Shown here: positions 22,268 to 32,733 of the stretch, in pieces
Layout of the letters: each line of letters begins with the position of its first letter
Position numbering within the stretch: position 1 is the first letter of the stretch
Assembly: GCA_008704415.1 (NCBI GenBank)
Contig: VXIS01000064.1
Location: forward strand, 113,450-177,449
Direction: 5' to 3'
Source of the DNA: Sphaerosporella brunnea
Lineage: Eukaryota; Ascomycota; Pezizomycetes; Pezizales; Pyronemataceae
DNA length: 64,000 nucleotides
Translations under genes and position numbers: made by a program
Notes under the pieces: model-generated
Seen by the model: the letters and a program-made list of their open reading frames with translations, nothing else
Databases searched by the model: none
Told to the model about the DNA's origin: nothing

Positions 22268-22670
22268 GACTCTAGCGGACGAACGAAGAAGCCAAAAACG
22301 AGGGGGGTATTTCTAAGCTCTGGAACAATACGGCGGAGGAATGAAGGCGGCCAGCGGGGATAGACCAACAGCCCACTAACAGCCATGGCCACGGAGTCGG
22401 AGCTACGTAAGTACAAAGTTGATGGTTCGTGAGGGTTAGGGTTAGAGTGAGATTTCCGATCTTGGCGGGATGGATGGCGCTAGGCGGCCAAATCGCCGTC
22501 AAACTCTTCACACCCCATCAAATCGCCTTCGCCCTACATATAAACCTCCCGCCCCACCTTCTTCATTTTCTTTTCTTGTTTCCCTTCCTCGGGCTGACCT
22601 CGCCCCCTCCGCTCTGCCCACCCGCTTGGGAGGTGTTACGCGATCGCACAGTCGAGTCTATCACATCAAC
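22268..22670. promoter_or_regulatory. Shared promoter of URK1 and GID8 with telomere-like TTAGGG repeat
   Basis: The 403-bp divergent intergenic region contains GGGTTAGGGTTAG at 22433-22445. TTAGGG is the site bound by Tbf1-type general regulatory factors at fungal promoters. A C/T-rich stretch precedes the GID8 start. Confidence 0.55.
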
Positions 22671-23852
22671 ATGGTCAGTTCGCTGTCCAGTGAGACTGCT
22701 TCGGCCTCGCTCTGCTATTCGCTGAGGCGTCGAACGTCGCGCTGATGGGTCGCAGGCTTCTCATGCCGCATCTGCACGGAAGTCTTATGCTTCCGACTTT
22801 GAGCGGAGGGTGGACGAGGTCAAGGTCTCCAAAACGTATGTTGCTCTTCTACTCTTTCGCCCATCCCCCCCCTCCCCCACAAAACCAAAAGATGAATTGT
22901 TCAAGTTGGGAATCTCTCTGAAATTACCATGTTAGAGAATATGTTAACTTGCTACTGATACCTGGCCCTTTCTTCTGTCGTTTATACACACGTTCGCTTT
23001 CTTTGATGTTTGAGGCTGACAGTTGTTAGTGATTTGAACCACTTGGTGATGAACTACCTCATCAATGAAGGTTACCAGAAAGCTGCCTTAAACTTCGCTA
23101 AAGAGGCCGGAATTAGCCTGGACTTTCCTGCGATGGATGAAAGGATCAAGATCCGTAACGACATCCATTCTGGCAACATTCAGTCGGCGATTGAGCGCAT
23201 CAACTGTCTACATCCTGAGGTTAGTCGCCCACGCTTCTTTTCCTTTCATTTTACCACAACATCTGTCCCGTTGCCCTGATTAAACAAAGTATTCATGCAC
23301 CACTCTCAGAACTTCGGTTCGGTGATGAGACCAAACCAAAGCTTCAGTCTTCAACATGAGCACCACTCTTTTCCATTATTCTTTTTTATACTCATCCATT
23401 CTTCGAGTCCTAAGACTAACTGGAACCAGTTACTGGATACAGACCCATCGCTTCACTTTTCGCTCCTACGCTTGCAGCTCATTGAGTTGATCCGCAAATG
23501 TACTGCTGTGCCTGATGGAGATATCACCCCAGCGTTGGACTTTGCCACTACCCATCTTGCTCCACGGGCCCCTGGAAACATTGCATTCCTGGAAGACCTG
23601 GAGCGAACAATGGCGTTACTGTGCTTCCCGAAGGACAACCTTGCCCCACCATTGGCTGAACTCATGGATCCGGCCCTGCGACGGCGCGTAGCTGCGCAGG
23701 TCAACGAGACCATCATGGAGGCCCAGGGCCTGCAGAAGGAACCTAAGATCCGCAGTCTTGTCAAGCTGCGAGCCTGGAGTGAGGATTGCGCAAGGAAAGA
23801 TAGAGATCTGCCACCACTCGAGCTGGGGTTGGACATCGGTACTTTCGACTAG
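22671..23852 (+). CDS. GID8: GID8-type LisH-CTLH-CRA subunit of the GID/CTLH E3 ligase
   Basis: Scaffold subunit of the multi-protein ubiquitin ligase that degrades gluconeogenic enzymes in yeast (the human counterpart is TWA1/GID8). Exons 22671-22673, 22756-22835, 23030-23219 and 23430-23852; 231 residues. The first coding exon is just the ATG, followed by an 82-nt intron with GTCAGT donor; the joined start reads MASHAASARKSYASDFERR. LisH follows (DLNHLVMNYLINEGYQKAA), then CTLH (IRNDIHSGNIQSAIERIN; HPELLDTDPSLHFSLLRLQ) and a C-terminal CRA region (EDLERTMALLCFP). Length and block order match the family. Introns of 194 and 210 nt are long for this window. Confidence 0.92.
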
Positions 23853-24753
23853 TCTATGGCCTTTTTATAACCTGTCATCTTGAAGATGCCTTGTCTTTTC
23901 ATACCGCATGATGTTCATGGCGTGCACTTTCGGTTTCTAAATACGTTGACTTGATTCTTCTACTATCCTGCTTTCATTTGGGGGGGTTCGGTGTTGGATT
24001 GTCGGCGTTTGAAGTTTTACTACCGTTTCTGTCTTGCTTTGTTGCTGTACGGCGTTGTACGCAGAGTCTATCCACATTTGTTTTTGCACGCAGACAAATG
24101 CATTGACACCACAAGTTCCCGTAATAGCTGTCTTCTACCCTGCTTTGTATTTGGCAGGTTTTGCAAAAAAAGTTCGGAACTCTTAGCCCCGTTTGGCTGC
24201 CCGAAAATCAATAGCAATTAGTAGCAACTTTTCGTCGATCTCCGATTCGAATTGCGCCGCTCGCCACACCTGTTTGGCGACCCCTCTTGGCCATCTCAAA
24301 AATCAACGATTGGACGTTGATTCTTGTCCAAAAACTCGAAAAAAAAAGTAGCTCGGAGCTACTTTTTTTTCGGGAGTCTCACGATTCTCAGCCCCAACAC
24401 CACGTCCACCACCGCGAGCACCATCCACCCTGTCATCCACCACAACGCCAAATTCAGTTAAAATCCAACGCCCTTTATTAAGAACCCAATTATATGCACA
24501 GCAAGTAGCGTCTCATTATGTGGTGTAGTTTTTGAAAGACACGCGATCACCATGTCGTCAGTTTTAAACACACGTTCTCTCCGCATTATGGCTCTCGGCG
24601 CAGCAAGAGGACTATCCAATTAATTCAACTACTGCAAGTTCCTACGCTCCATTGCTTCCTGGATTATCTGTGTGATCCACTAGTCTCTGTGTTTTCCGGG
24701 CGGCAGCGTAATAGAAATACGAGCATTTTTTTCTACGCCCAACATATCACTAT
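23853..24753. other. Intergenic with two small palindromes
   Basis: No gene is seen. Hairpin-forming sequences occur at 24302-24321 (ATCAACG...CGTTGAT) and 24340-24370, where an A-run plus GTAGCTC mirrors GAGCTAC plus a T-run with almost no loop. Both may belong to short repeats. Confidence 0.5.
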
Positions 24754-25144
24754 TCTGGCGGCCGAGCGCCAAGTTCGGGATTTTCTGAATGGCCCGCACA
24801 ACAAAAAGCCGCGAAAATAAAAATTCAATTCATCGTAAATTAGAAGCTCCCACTTGCGGTCAAATTCGCTATCTAGCACGTGTTGGAGGGCTTGCTGGGC
24901 CGTCGTGATGTTGAGAGAGTTGAAACGGTGATGCTGAATATCCAGCGTTGCCACACAACGCCACACATCAGCCTCTTACTCTTCCACTTAGCTACCCCTC
25001 CGGGACGTGCTGGATCGCATTTTTTGCCATGAATTTGACTACAAGTGGGAGCTTCTAATTTACGATGAATTGAATTTTTATTTTCGCGGCTTTTTGTTGT
25101 GCGGGCCATTCAGAAAATCCCGAACTTGGCGCTCGGCCGCCAGA
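24754..25144. mobile_element. Second-family foldback element with 114-bp inverted repeats
   Basis: The arms 24754-24867 and 25031-25144 are near-perfect inverted copies (about two mismatches) around a 163-bp spacer. The ends start TCTGGCGGCCGAGCGCC, unlike the TACCG-ended family. No coding capacity is present and no clear target duplication is visible. Confidence 0.85.
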
Positions 25145-25313
25145 GTTAGAGCAAAGTCAGAAAACTCGGAAATTTACCCTACTTTTTGCCCGAGTGATAC
25201 GGTAGGTAAGCTCTATCATAACACACACATACGTTTCACCCTTATTCTACGCGATTAAAAATTGAGTGAAGCTGAACTTATCATGGCTCCCCGTGTGGTC
25301 ACCACACGGATGT

Positions 25314-26060
25314 TCACTTGTTTTCCTTTATAAAGCATTCCTTCTCGTCGAACATATCCACATACTCCTTGTGAAACAAACGAATTGCATTTTTAATTGA
25401 AAGTCCATCTAGCGACTCACCTTGACCACCTCTCCAATTGCACCAGCCCGCACTCTTTTCCTTACCGCTGCACTCAGTACGCGTTTGAAATCCTCCTGCG
25501 GCAGGCTTGATGGTAGCCTTGACGCAACGCTGCTGCGTTTGTAGCTTCGTTTTTCCAACCAAACACTCGCTAAAGGAATCTTCGTGTCGACTTCACTTTT
25601 TGGATTTGCGTAGGGACAGCTCAGAATCATGGCTAGGTAGACTTGAGTTCTAGACTTGGAAATGAATGCGGTGCCTGGGTATGTGCAGTATTAGCATACA
25701 CACGACTTGCAGCCATCCGTCCATGCTCTCCTGTTGCCACGTTTCCGCTGTAGAGTTTGTTCAGCTCGTCGAACTTATCCAGCTTGTGCTTTTGAAACTT
25801 TGCTCCACCAGATGTACGTCTTCCACACATCCTCAGAGCAGGTGAGGACTTCCCCGTTGTATCCAAAGCCGCTCAGATTTGTTAAGTCCTGAAACATTTT
25901 CAAGTCCTTTCAAAGCTGCCAGGTCGTGTCACTACAATTGTGTTTAATTCTTAAAGAATATAACAGCTATACTATGGTTATTTTGTTTTTAGCCTGTTGA
26001 ACAGTGAGGTTTAACTTGTATTGCGTATTCACAGCTACGACATCAACCTCAAAAGCAAAG
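25314..26060 (-). pseudogene. Decayed Myb/SANT-like DNA-binding-domain gene
   Basis: On the minus strand, fragments in different frames line up as one domain: YKLNLTVQQAKNKI (about 26030-25975), then LKMFQDLTNLSGFGYN with EDVWKTYI (about 25900-25815), then KFQKHKLDKFDELNKLYSG with VATGEHG (about 25800-25725). This order matches the Myb/SANT-like domain common in fungal and plant transposon-related proteins (SGFGW..., then VW..Y, then a DELxxL-like end). At least one stop and one frameshift separate the pieces. A later stretch (SIKNAIRLFHKEYVDMF, about 25390-25340) could be its C-terminal end. Read as a broken copy of a repeated gene family. Confidence 0.55.
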
Positions 26061-26112
26061 CTCTTTCTTGATCGCCACGTATCCAGCCGTGGGCCATCGC
26101 TTCCACGTTTGC

Positions 26113-27419
26113 CTAAATCTTCGACTTTGGCCCGAAACAGACCTGTTCGAACCATTCCTTCAGATACACCAAAAGTTCTTCGGGCGCCTCCTCCATAACC
26201 CAATGCGTAGCCTTGATCTCGCGGGAAGTCAAGTTCGGGATGTACTGGGCCTGATCTTTTGCCAGAGACGGCGGGAGCGCCGCGTCGTGAGTTGCAGCCA
26301 CGAAAAGGTACGGTACGTTGATGGTTGGGTCCTGGATGTCTTTGTCGCCCAGCGAGTTGACATAGCGGGTTTTGTACCAGTTAACTTATTTATCTCATGT
26401 CAGCGATTCGTTTTGTTTTTTGTTTTTTTCCTGCGAGAGAGGAGGGGGGGAGTACGAGGCCCGTGCAAGCCATTCCTGGAATACATCTCGACATAATACT
26501 CCAGATCCTTCTCGGTCAGCAACTTCCCTCTCGGCCAATCGCCAAGACTCTCCACCCAGTCTTTCGTAACCTGGAGAGCCGGCCCGCCCTCTCCAAGGCC
26601 TCTATGGATACTTCTAAAGAACCGCGATATAGCCTCACGGCTGCCAAGGTCCCGCTCCGTCTGCGGATCCGCAAACGCGATCTGGTACGTGAACGAGGGA
26701 ATGGACTTCACCACCGTCTCGATGGGGATGTAGGATGAGACCGGTTGGAAGTATGGCGTGCATACGCTCACGATGTGGGTTACTATCGAGGGATAGTGAA
26801 GGTAGATCCGAGACACGACTACTCCGCCCCAGTCGTGTCCCAGGAGAATTACGCGCGGGATTGAAAGGTGGGAGAGAAGCGCCGCCATGTCGTCTGCTGT
26901 CGCTTTCCAGCTGTAGGGGGTGTATGGCTCTCCCGAGCGGATGATGGGGGCGTCCTGCATACGCGCGGTTAGTTACGCTCTCCTAGGAGTATTTTGCCGT
27001 GGGGAGGGGAAATGTACTGTTTGCCCGTAGCCGATCATGTCTGGCGCGATCACTCGGAGGCCCATTTCGAGGAGGCCAGGAATCACATGACGCCAGGAAT
27101 CTGCCGGTTCGTGATCAGTCCTGTTTAAAGCACTGTTCAGAAAGACACATACACCACAGGTCTGGGAACCCGTGGATCTAGGTCTGTCAGCTGTGTGCTG
27201 GCGGCAGTGGGAAAACAAGAGCATGGTTAGCTTACACAAAGAACGGTAGCACGTGGCGGTTGGTTCTTTGGGAAGCCCTGGACGTAATCTGAACAGTATC
27301 TGTTAGTACCTATCGAAATTCAGTGAACCGGAGACATCACGATATTTCCGCCCATTCAGGACCGCGAATTCATGGATGACTCTCTCATCCTCGTAGGGAT
27401 CGATTGGTTGAATGGCCAT
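26113..27419 (-). CDS. Alpha/beta hydrolase, soluble epoxide-hydrolase-like
   Basis: Six exons: 27419-27341, 27288-27236, 27177-27153, 27100-27018, 26954-26456 and 26384-26113, giving 336 residues. The smallest exon is 25 nt. Joined blocks are classic for the family: the oxyanion motif in IHGFPDLWYSWRH, the strand LRVIAPDMIGYG, the nucleophile elbow LGHDWGG (Asp nucleophile), and the final catalytic His in KATHWVMEEAPEEL. Such enzymes hydrolyse epoxides to diols; the natural substrate here is unknown. ATG 27419 (good context, MAIQPIDPYEDERV) is preferred over one at 27554. No signal peptide or peroxisomal tail is seen; it is probably cytosolic. Confidence 0.88.
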
Positions 27420-27979
27420 TGCAGCGATTGAGTTGAGTGATTGGGATCCTAGATTTTGAGGCGAGAGTGCTGTTCTATATGTGCTGAGCGGCGGCCCTGC
27501 CTCGGCTTCTGCGATGCTGGCTGACGTTGATACGATCGGTTGATCAATAATCATGGTTCCTTGGTTCGCCCGAGAAGGCCTGGTTACATGCGATCTGCGA
27601 CGTCGACATATGATCTCCATTCACCATCGACGAGCGACAAGTTCGATTCACGAAAAAAATGTGACCGTCTCAACTTGCACATACTGGGGGGAAGCTGAGA
27701 GGTTACGAGGATGGAGAGGTCAGTAGTTAGACGAAGGGTTGCATTGTTTTTGGGTCTGGTGAAGACAAAAATACTTTTGTACAAAGACACCCGCTGCATT
27801 ACCCAATGATATACCCCCGCCCTTTCGTAAAAACAGAGAAACAGACATACCAACCCAACTCCTTGGATACTACTATGTACATTCGCATTCGCATTTTGCC
27901 TTTTTTTCGCATCCCATAGGCTCGTAACACTGAGAGTCCTCGTTTTGCAAGACGAACCGCACTCGCCGGCTTCGACAAC
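27420..27979. other. Intergenic: hydrolase promoter and pinin 3' region
   Basis: No gene is seen. The frame of the hydrolase stays open upstream to about 27620, so a longer N-terminus cannot be excluded. Confidence 0.5.
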
Positions 27980-29064
27980 CTAATATATGACGGTGTCCTC
28001 CCCACCTTCATCCACAATATCTGCCCCGTCACCAATGTCTGAGTTTCGTCTGACACTGGTGTCTTCATCCTCATCACGCGGCACAGGATTACGGTCAGCA
28101 TTGTCTCCATGTTCATCCGGACGCACACGTATCTCTTGGCCGTGGTTCATGGCATCGGCAATTTCATCGTGCGGTAAGGTGTGAATCGGAATGTCCGGTT
28201 GATGATCGATATCGCCTTCGCCCCATCCCATCGTGTGCAGTTGTGCCTCATCCCGTTCACGAACCCGCCGGGATGTGTACTCGCCGTTCCGGACGGTCTC
28301 CGCCGCCGCGTCGATCTGTTCTCTGATGGTGTCTTCTTGCGAAGGAAGAAGTTTCCAAGGGAGGTAAAACTGCTCGAAAGTTAGTTTCAGCCCACTTTGC
28401 ACCAAGAGCAAAAAAAAAACCCCAACAACGCATCACCTACCAGCTTGGGACTCGTAGTAGTAGTCAACATATTTGCCTGGGCCAGAAGATTGTTATGTCG
28501 TATACGCATCTGTTCGCCCCCTCGTTAGCATCCGCGATTCTAGAGGCTTGACCCGATCGTTGCCAGATTTCATACCGCCCGCTCCTCAAATTCCCTCGCC
28601 TCCACACGTTTCCTCAGGTTGAAATCCTCATCCTCCCGTTTCCGCCGCTCATCCAACTCCTCGGTCTGCGCCTTCAACTTCTCCTGGAGTTTCTGCTCCA
28701 CCTCTTTCCTCTTGACCGCGGTGGTCCGGGCACGAGCACTACTCGTTTCCTTCTGGAACTTCCCGATGGTTCCCAATAATGCACCGAACAGCCTCTTTCC
28801 CCTTCGCTTTTCTTCTTCCGCTCCCGTTATTCGTCGCCGTTTTTCAGAGATGCTGTCGCCGCCAGCAGGGGGAGAGGTATTTCGAGATCGCTTTGTGGAT
28901 TCGGGAGAAGAGCGTGTGGGTGGTCGATCTGCTTCGTCTTGTCTGGGAACTACCACGGCGGATGCTACTGCTCTAATAGCGCGAATTAGTAAGCGCGTCC
29001 TCTGGAAGAGGTTGCAGAACAGAAGAAGGTGGATTCACATTGGCTCAGAGTCGTCCATTGTCAT
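27980..29064 (-). CDS. Pinin/SDK/MemA-domain protein
   Basis: Nuclear protein of the pinin family, which links splicing and exon-junction complexes. Exons 29064-29039, 28972-28576, 28509-28441 and 28369-27980, totalling 293 residues. The conserved core spans three exons: RRGKRLFGALLGTIGKFQKE, a long charged coiled coil (KRKEVEQKLQEKLKAQTEEL), then RHNNLLAQANMLTTTTSPKL joined to FYLPWKLLPSQEDTI, the pinin YxPW hallmark. The C-terminus is acidic and disordered. The first exon (MTMDDSEP) is the least certain: it is inferred from frame and a GTGAAT donor, because the frame upstream of 28972 has no ATG. A second ATG at 29058 is equally possible. Confidence 0.85.
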
Positions 29065-29533
29065 GAGATCTCGCGGCGGGAGTCGTGGGGGTCGAAGTTG
29101 ACGTTTTGTGGGGTTGGTGGTTGGGAGCGCCACACGAGAAGGTGGACAAAGCAGCGTTAACCCACTTTGGGGTTGAGGCTCCCAGCCGCGGCAGCATCAT
29201 TCACCCTCACTCGAGGACTTCTTAAACCCTTGCCACAGGCTCTTCAGTGTTTCTCATAGAGTCGCGACTCAGAAAATGGTTTTCAAAACAGTTCTCCTTT
29301 CTCCTTCTTCTTTCCGTACATTCACTTCGTTGCACCCTCGCAGTGAGAAATGTCGCACGTGACCGCCCGCCCCAAGTGCTCCAGGATCGGGCCGAGCTGG
29401 CATCGTTAGCTGCAGAAAGGTGAAACTGCGCATGTTTGCTAGTTTATAAACCCCCGCCGATGCCGCCATTTGTATCATAACTACCCCATACACTCCACCC
29501 ACCGCAGATCTAGACCACCACAATCATATCATA
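29065..29533. other. Divergent promoter region, pinin gene / D-amino-acid oxidase
   Basis: No gene is seen. The 470 bp separate two start codons pointing away from each other. A string of CCACC/ACC repeats precedes the oxidase ATG. Confidence 0.5.
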
Positions 29534-30753
29534 ATGGCCTCAAAATCTCACACCGTAGTGATTGGGTAGAGTTCCTCAGCCAATCCTCACCCCCAAAAAC
29601 ATGAATACTGATCCCCATCTCCAGTGCGGGAGTCATCGGCCTTCAGACGGCCCTGCTCCTGCTCCAAGCCGGCCATTCGGTAACCGTAGTAGCCACGCAC
29701 TTCCCCGGCGACGTAGACCCGGCGCTGGTGTACACCTCGCCCAAAGCCGGAGCGCACTGGCGCAGCCAAAGCACCGATCCCTTCGTCCACAAAGCCGACA
29801 AAGAAACGTATCTCGCCTGGCTCTCGCTTGTGCGATCCAAGGGGGCTTCCGAGACGGGGCTGGCACTTACGCCCTCGTACTATTTCTGGGAAGAAGAGGG
29901 CGCCGCCGAAACTGTGAACAACTTCAGGGGTCTCTGGTGGAAAGACTATGTGCTTGATTTTCGCGTGCTGCCGAAGCAGGAGCTGCCTGAGGGTGTGAGT
30001 CATGGTGTGGCCTACACTACTTTTGCCATCAACCCCACGCAGTATATGCGGTACTTGCTGCGTGAGTGTCAGCAGCTGGGTGTGGAGACGGTCCGTCGAA
30101 AGGTGGCTTCGCTGGGAGAAGCGGCTACGCTTGGGGAGGATGTGGTGGCAGTGGTGAACTGCACTGGTATAAGTGCGCGCGAACTAGTGGGGGACGAGAA
30201 TGTATACCCCATCAAAGGCCAGACTGTCCTGGTGCGCGGCGAGAGCAAGACCAACAGGTTTGTAAAGACCAAAAGTGGCTGGCAGGATGCTGTACTTAGA
30301 CGGCCGGGGGAGGGGACGATACTAGGGGTTTCGAAGGATAAGGATGACTGGTAAAATACATATTCACCCTGCCAGATGTTGTGAAGTTCACTGACACTGG
30401 GAAATCAAAGGAGCAACAATATTGACCAGAATTTGACCAAGATGATACTGGAGCGGTGCAAGCGTTTGGCCCCAGAGCTGCTGGTGGATGGAAAGTTTGA
30501 TGTCGTCCGACCCCAGATTGGACGAAGGCCGGCCAGAAAGGGCGGTATCCGGATTGAAATTGAGAGGCTGGACGTGGGAGGGAAGGATTTGATCGTTTGC
30601 CATCACTACGGCCACGGCGGCACTGGGTAAGTTTCAACGATGCCTGCCATTACACTCCTATTAACTTGCAACAGCTTCCAGAACTCGGTGGGTTCAGCAA
30701 ATGAGGCCATTCGTATTCTATCCAACGCCTTAGTACAGAAAAGCAGAGTATGA
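29534..30753 (+). CDS. D-amino-acid oxidase (FAD-dependent)
   Basis: Flavoprotein that deaminates D-amino acids to 2-oxo acids with H2O2 release. Exons 29534-29565, 29625-30350, 30411-30626 and 30675-30753; 350 residues. The first intron splits the FAD-binding motif: MASKSHTVVIG joins to AGVIGLQTALLL. Other family blocks are SPKAGAHWRS, FAINPTQYMRYL, VNCTGISARELVGD and the signature HHYGHGGTGFQNSVGSA; the substrate-carboxylate Arg is expected in the RPQIGRRPARKGGIRIE segment. The protein ends KSRV, not a peroxisomal SKL-type tripeptide, unusual because many fungal DAAOs are peroxisomal. It is convergent with, and 66 bp from, the saccharopine-dehydrogenase-like gene. Confidence 0.92.
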
Positions 30754-30819
30754 TGCCATACCCTATTCTAATGCGCAACACCATGAATTTCGAATATCAA
30801 TCTTGCTCTAGTCTAGAAT

Positions 30820-32385
30820 CTAGATGATTTTTGCCTCGATCTTCAAACCTGCGCGATCAAGCAGTCTAAACAACTCTGGAGAAGCAACGGTTGCAGTAGT
30901 GAGAATTCCTCCTCCAAGTTTAGCGGCCAAAGTATTCGGGTTAAACAGAATGCTGTTGGCAACTTGGACCAGGCACACAGCCGTCAAAGTGTAAGCGTCG
31001 AGCGAGCTTTGAACCCTCACAAAAGCCTTGCGTGGTGTTTCAGAGTCCTCATCGGCTATGGCGACACCTCGCCATTCCACACGATGATTTCGACGATCCC
31101 TGGTGATTGTCAGTGGGGGGCTGGAATTGAGGGCAATTAACCTACTCCTCCGATGGACCTTCACCCTGGCCAGGATGGAAGTATTTTCTAGCGAGCCACC
31201 TGGCCCCAGTCAGCGGCGTTCGTGTTTGGTACGATCCAGTAGTTACCTGAGCGGCCCAATGAGTGGTATCAGGATGGCCATTTTCATTAGACAAAACCAA
31301 ATGATCGCCATGACATAGTTGGAGCACCTTAAGTACTCCTTCCATGTAAAGTTCTCGCCATAGTATTCGCCACCGTCAATCAGCCCCCAGCTACGGAACA
31401 CGATAGACCTATCGCCAGTATTATTAACCCACGAAGTCAACATGCCAAGATCCTCGTCTTTTATGATGGGCTTGCGGAAGGGCTGTTCGGGGCCTTTGAC
31501 TGGAGACAGTGCATCGAAGGCCGAAGACTCGTGGATCTCCTGGAGCGTTGCGTGTTCAAACAGAGTCATTGCGGTCTGTTCGGGCGGAAGTAAGTATGAG
31601 ATCTGCTGTAAGGAACGCTGTAGCGCATCCTACCTCGAAAGTTCCACCGCTAAATCCTCCTCTGTATGCAGTCAGCACCTCGCGCTTTTCTCTAACCAGA
31701 ACCATACGTACTTCAAGTCGTGCATCGAAAAGGTGACATCCGAAACACCGACGCCGAGTTCATCCCGTACAGCTTTTACCAGAGCATAAGTTCCCAGATC
31801 CACAGGTGCTGACTCGAAACCTGCTTGTGGTATGATCTGGCTCCCGTTAGAGCGCCCCATATGCGATCAAAGAAGAGTACCCACAATAGCCCCCTTTTTC
31901 TGCGCTGTCTTATGGCACCTCTTGATCATCTCATAAACCCAAGGAAACTCGCCGGTGCAGTCCACATAATGTGTCCCATACACCGCGCAAGCTTCCAAGA
32001 CTTGAGTTCCATACTTGATATAGGGGCCGACGGTCGAGATCAACAAACGCGTGGACGCCGCAAGACGCTCAATCGCGGTTTCGCTTAGATCGGCAACGAA
32101 GATTTCTGGCGAGCGCAGGTAACTCTCGTCAGTAATTGGTCAAGGTTGATGGTCTTAGCTCAGCTCAATGCTGCGGGTTGGGATACACCCACCGACAGGG
32201 ACACGATCGGGATACAGTCGATTGTATTCATAAGCCAGAAGCTCAAGCTTTTGCGGAGACCGGCCCGCAATCGCCCACCTTAAGGTTGACGGAGTTCCTT
32301 GCAGTACTTGCTCGCTGGTGATCTTTCCGGTGTAACCTGTGGCTCCGAAGACGACGAGATCATATTTCCTGTTGCGTTGTGCCAT
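30820..32385 (-). CDS. Saccharopine dehydrogenase-like oxidoreductase (SCCPDH type)
   Basis: Seven exons: 32385-32193, 32105-31885, 31836-31712, 31661-31634, 31575-31247, 31199-31146 and 31099-30820, coding 409 residues. The N-terminus is a Rossmann fold (YDLVVFGATGYTGKITSE), followed by WAIAGRSPQKLE, STVGPYIKYG and VDCTGEFPWV, then IIPQAGFESAPVDLG, all typical of the SCCPDH/trans-acting enoyl reductase-like family rather than true lysine-pathway saccharopine dehydrogenases. A hydrophobic segment (YVMAIIWFCLMKMAILIP) about 110 residues from the end could anchor it to membrane or lipid droplets. GEGPSEE precedes the C-terminal domain, as in relatives. The biochemical reaction is unknown. One intron (31837-31884) has a GTGGGT donor. 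Confidence 0.9.
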
Positions 32386-32733
32386 AGCAAGGTGATGCGT
32401 GAGAAGTGCTGGCGAAGTGAAAAGAGATAGCTGGATGCGGGGCGGGAGGCTTTAGTTGTTCGGGCTCGGTGGGTTCTTGTTTGTTTGGTGAGGAGGGGTT
32501 TTGTATGTCTCAGAGTTGTCTTGACTCGTGGCGTTTTTATCGGCTCTTCTGCGCACGGAATTGAGAGCTTGGGCTGCAGAAGCACTCGGTCCGAGTGACG
32601 ACATGCGCAAGGCACAGGGATGGGGGTCCAGATACCGATTTTAGCTTGCTTCTTGGCGGCCTGAGAACATCAGAAAAAAAAATCTCGAGGGCCGCGTGCT
32701 TTTCACATACCACCACCATCACCGCGAGCGATC
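32386..32733. other. Divergent promoter region, oxidoreductase / Utp16-like gene
   Basis: No gene is seen in these 348 bp. They separate two start codons on opposite strands. Confidence 0.5.
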
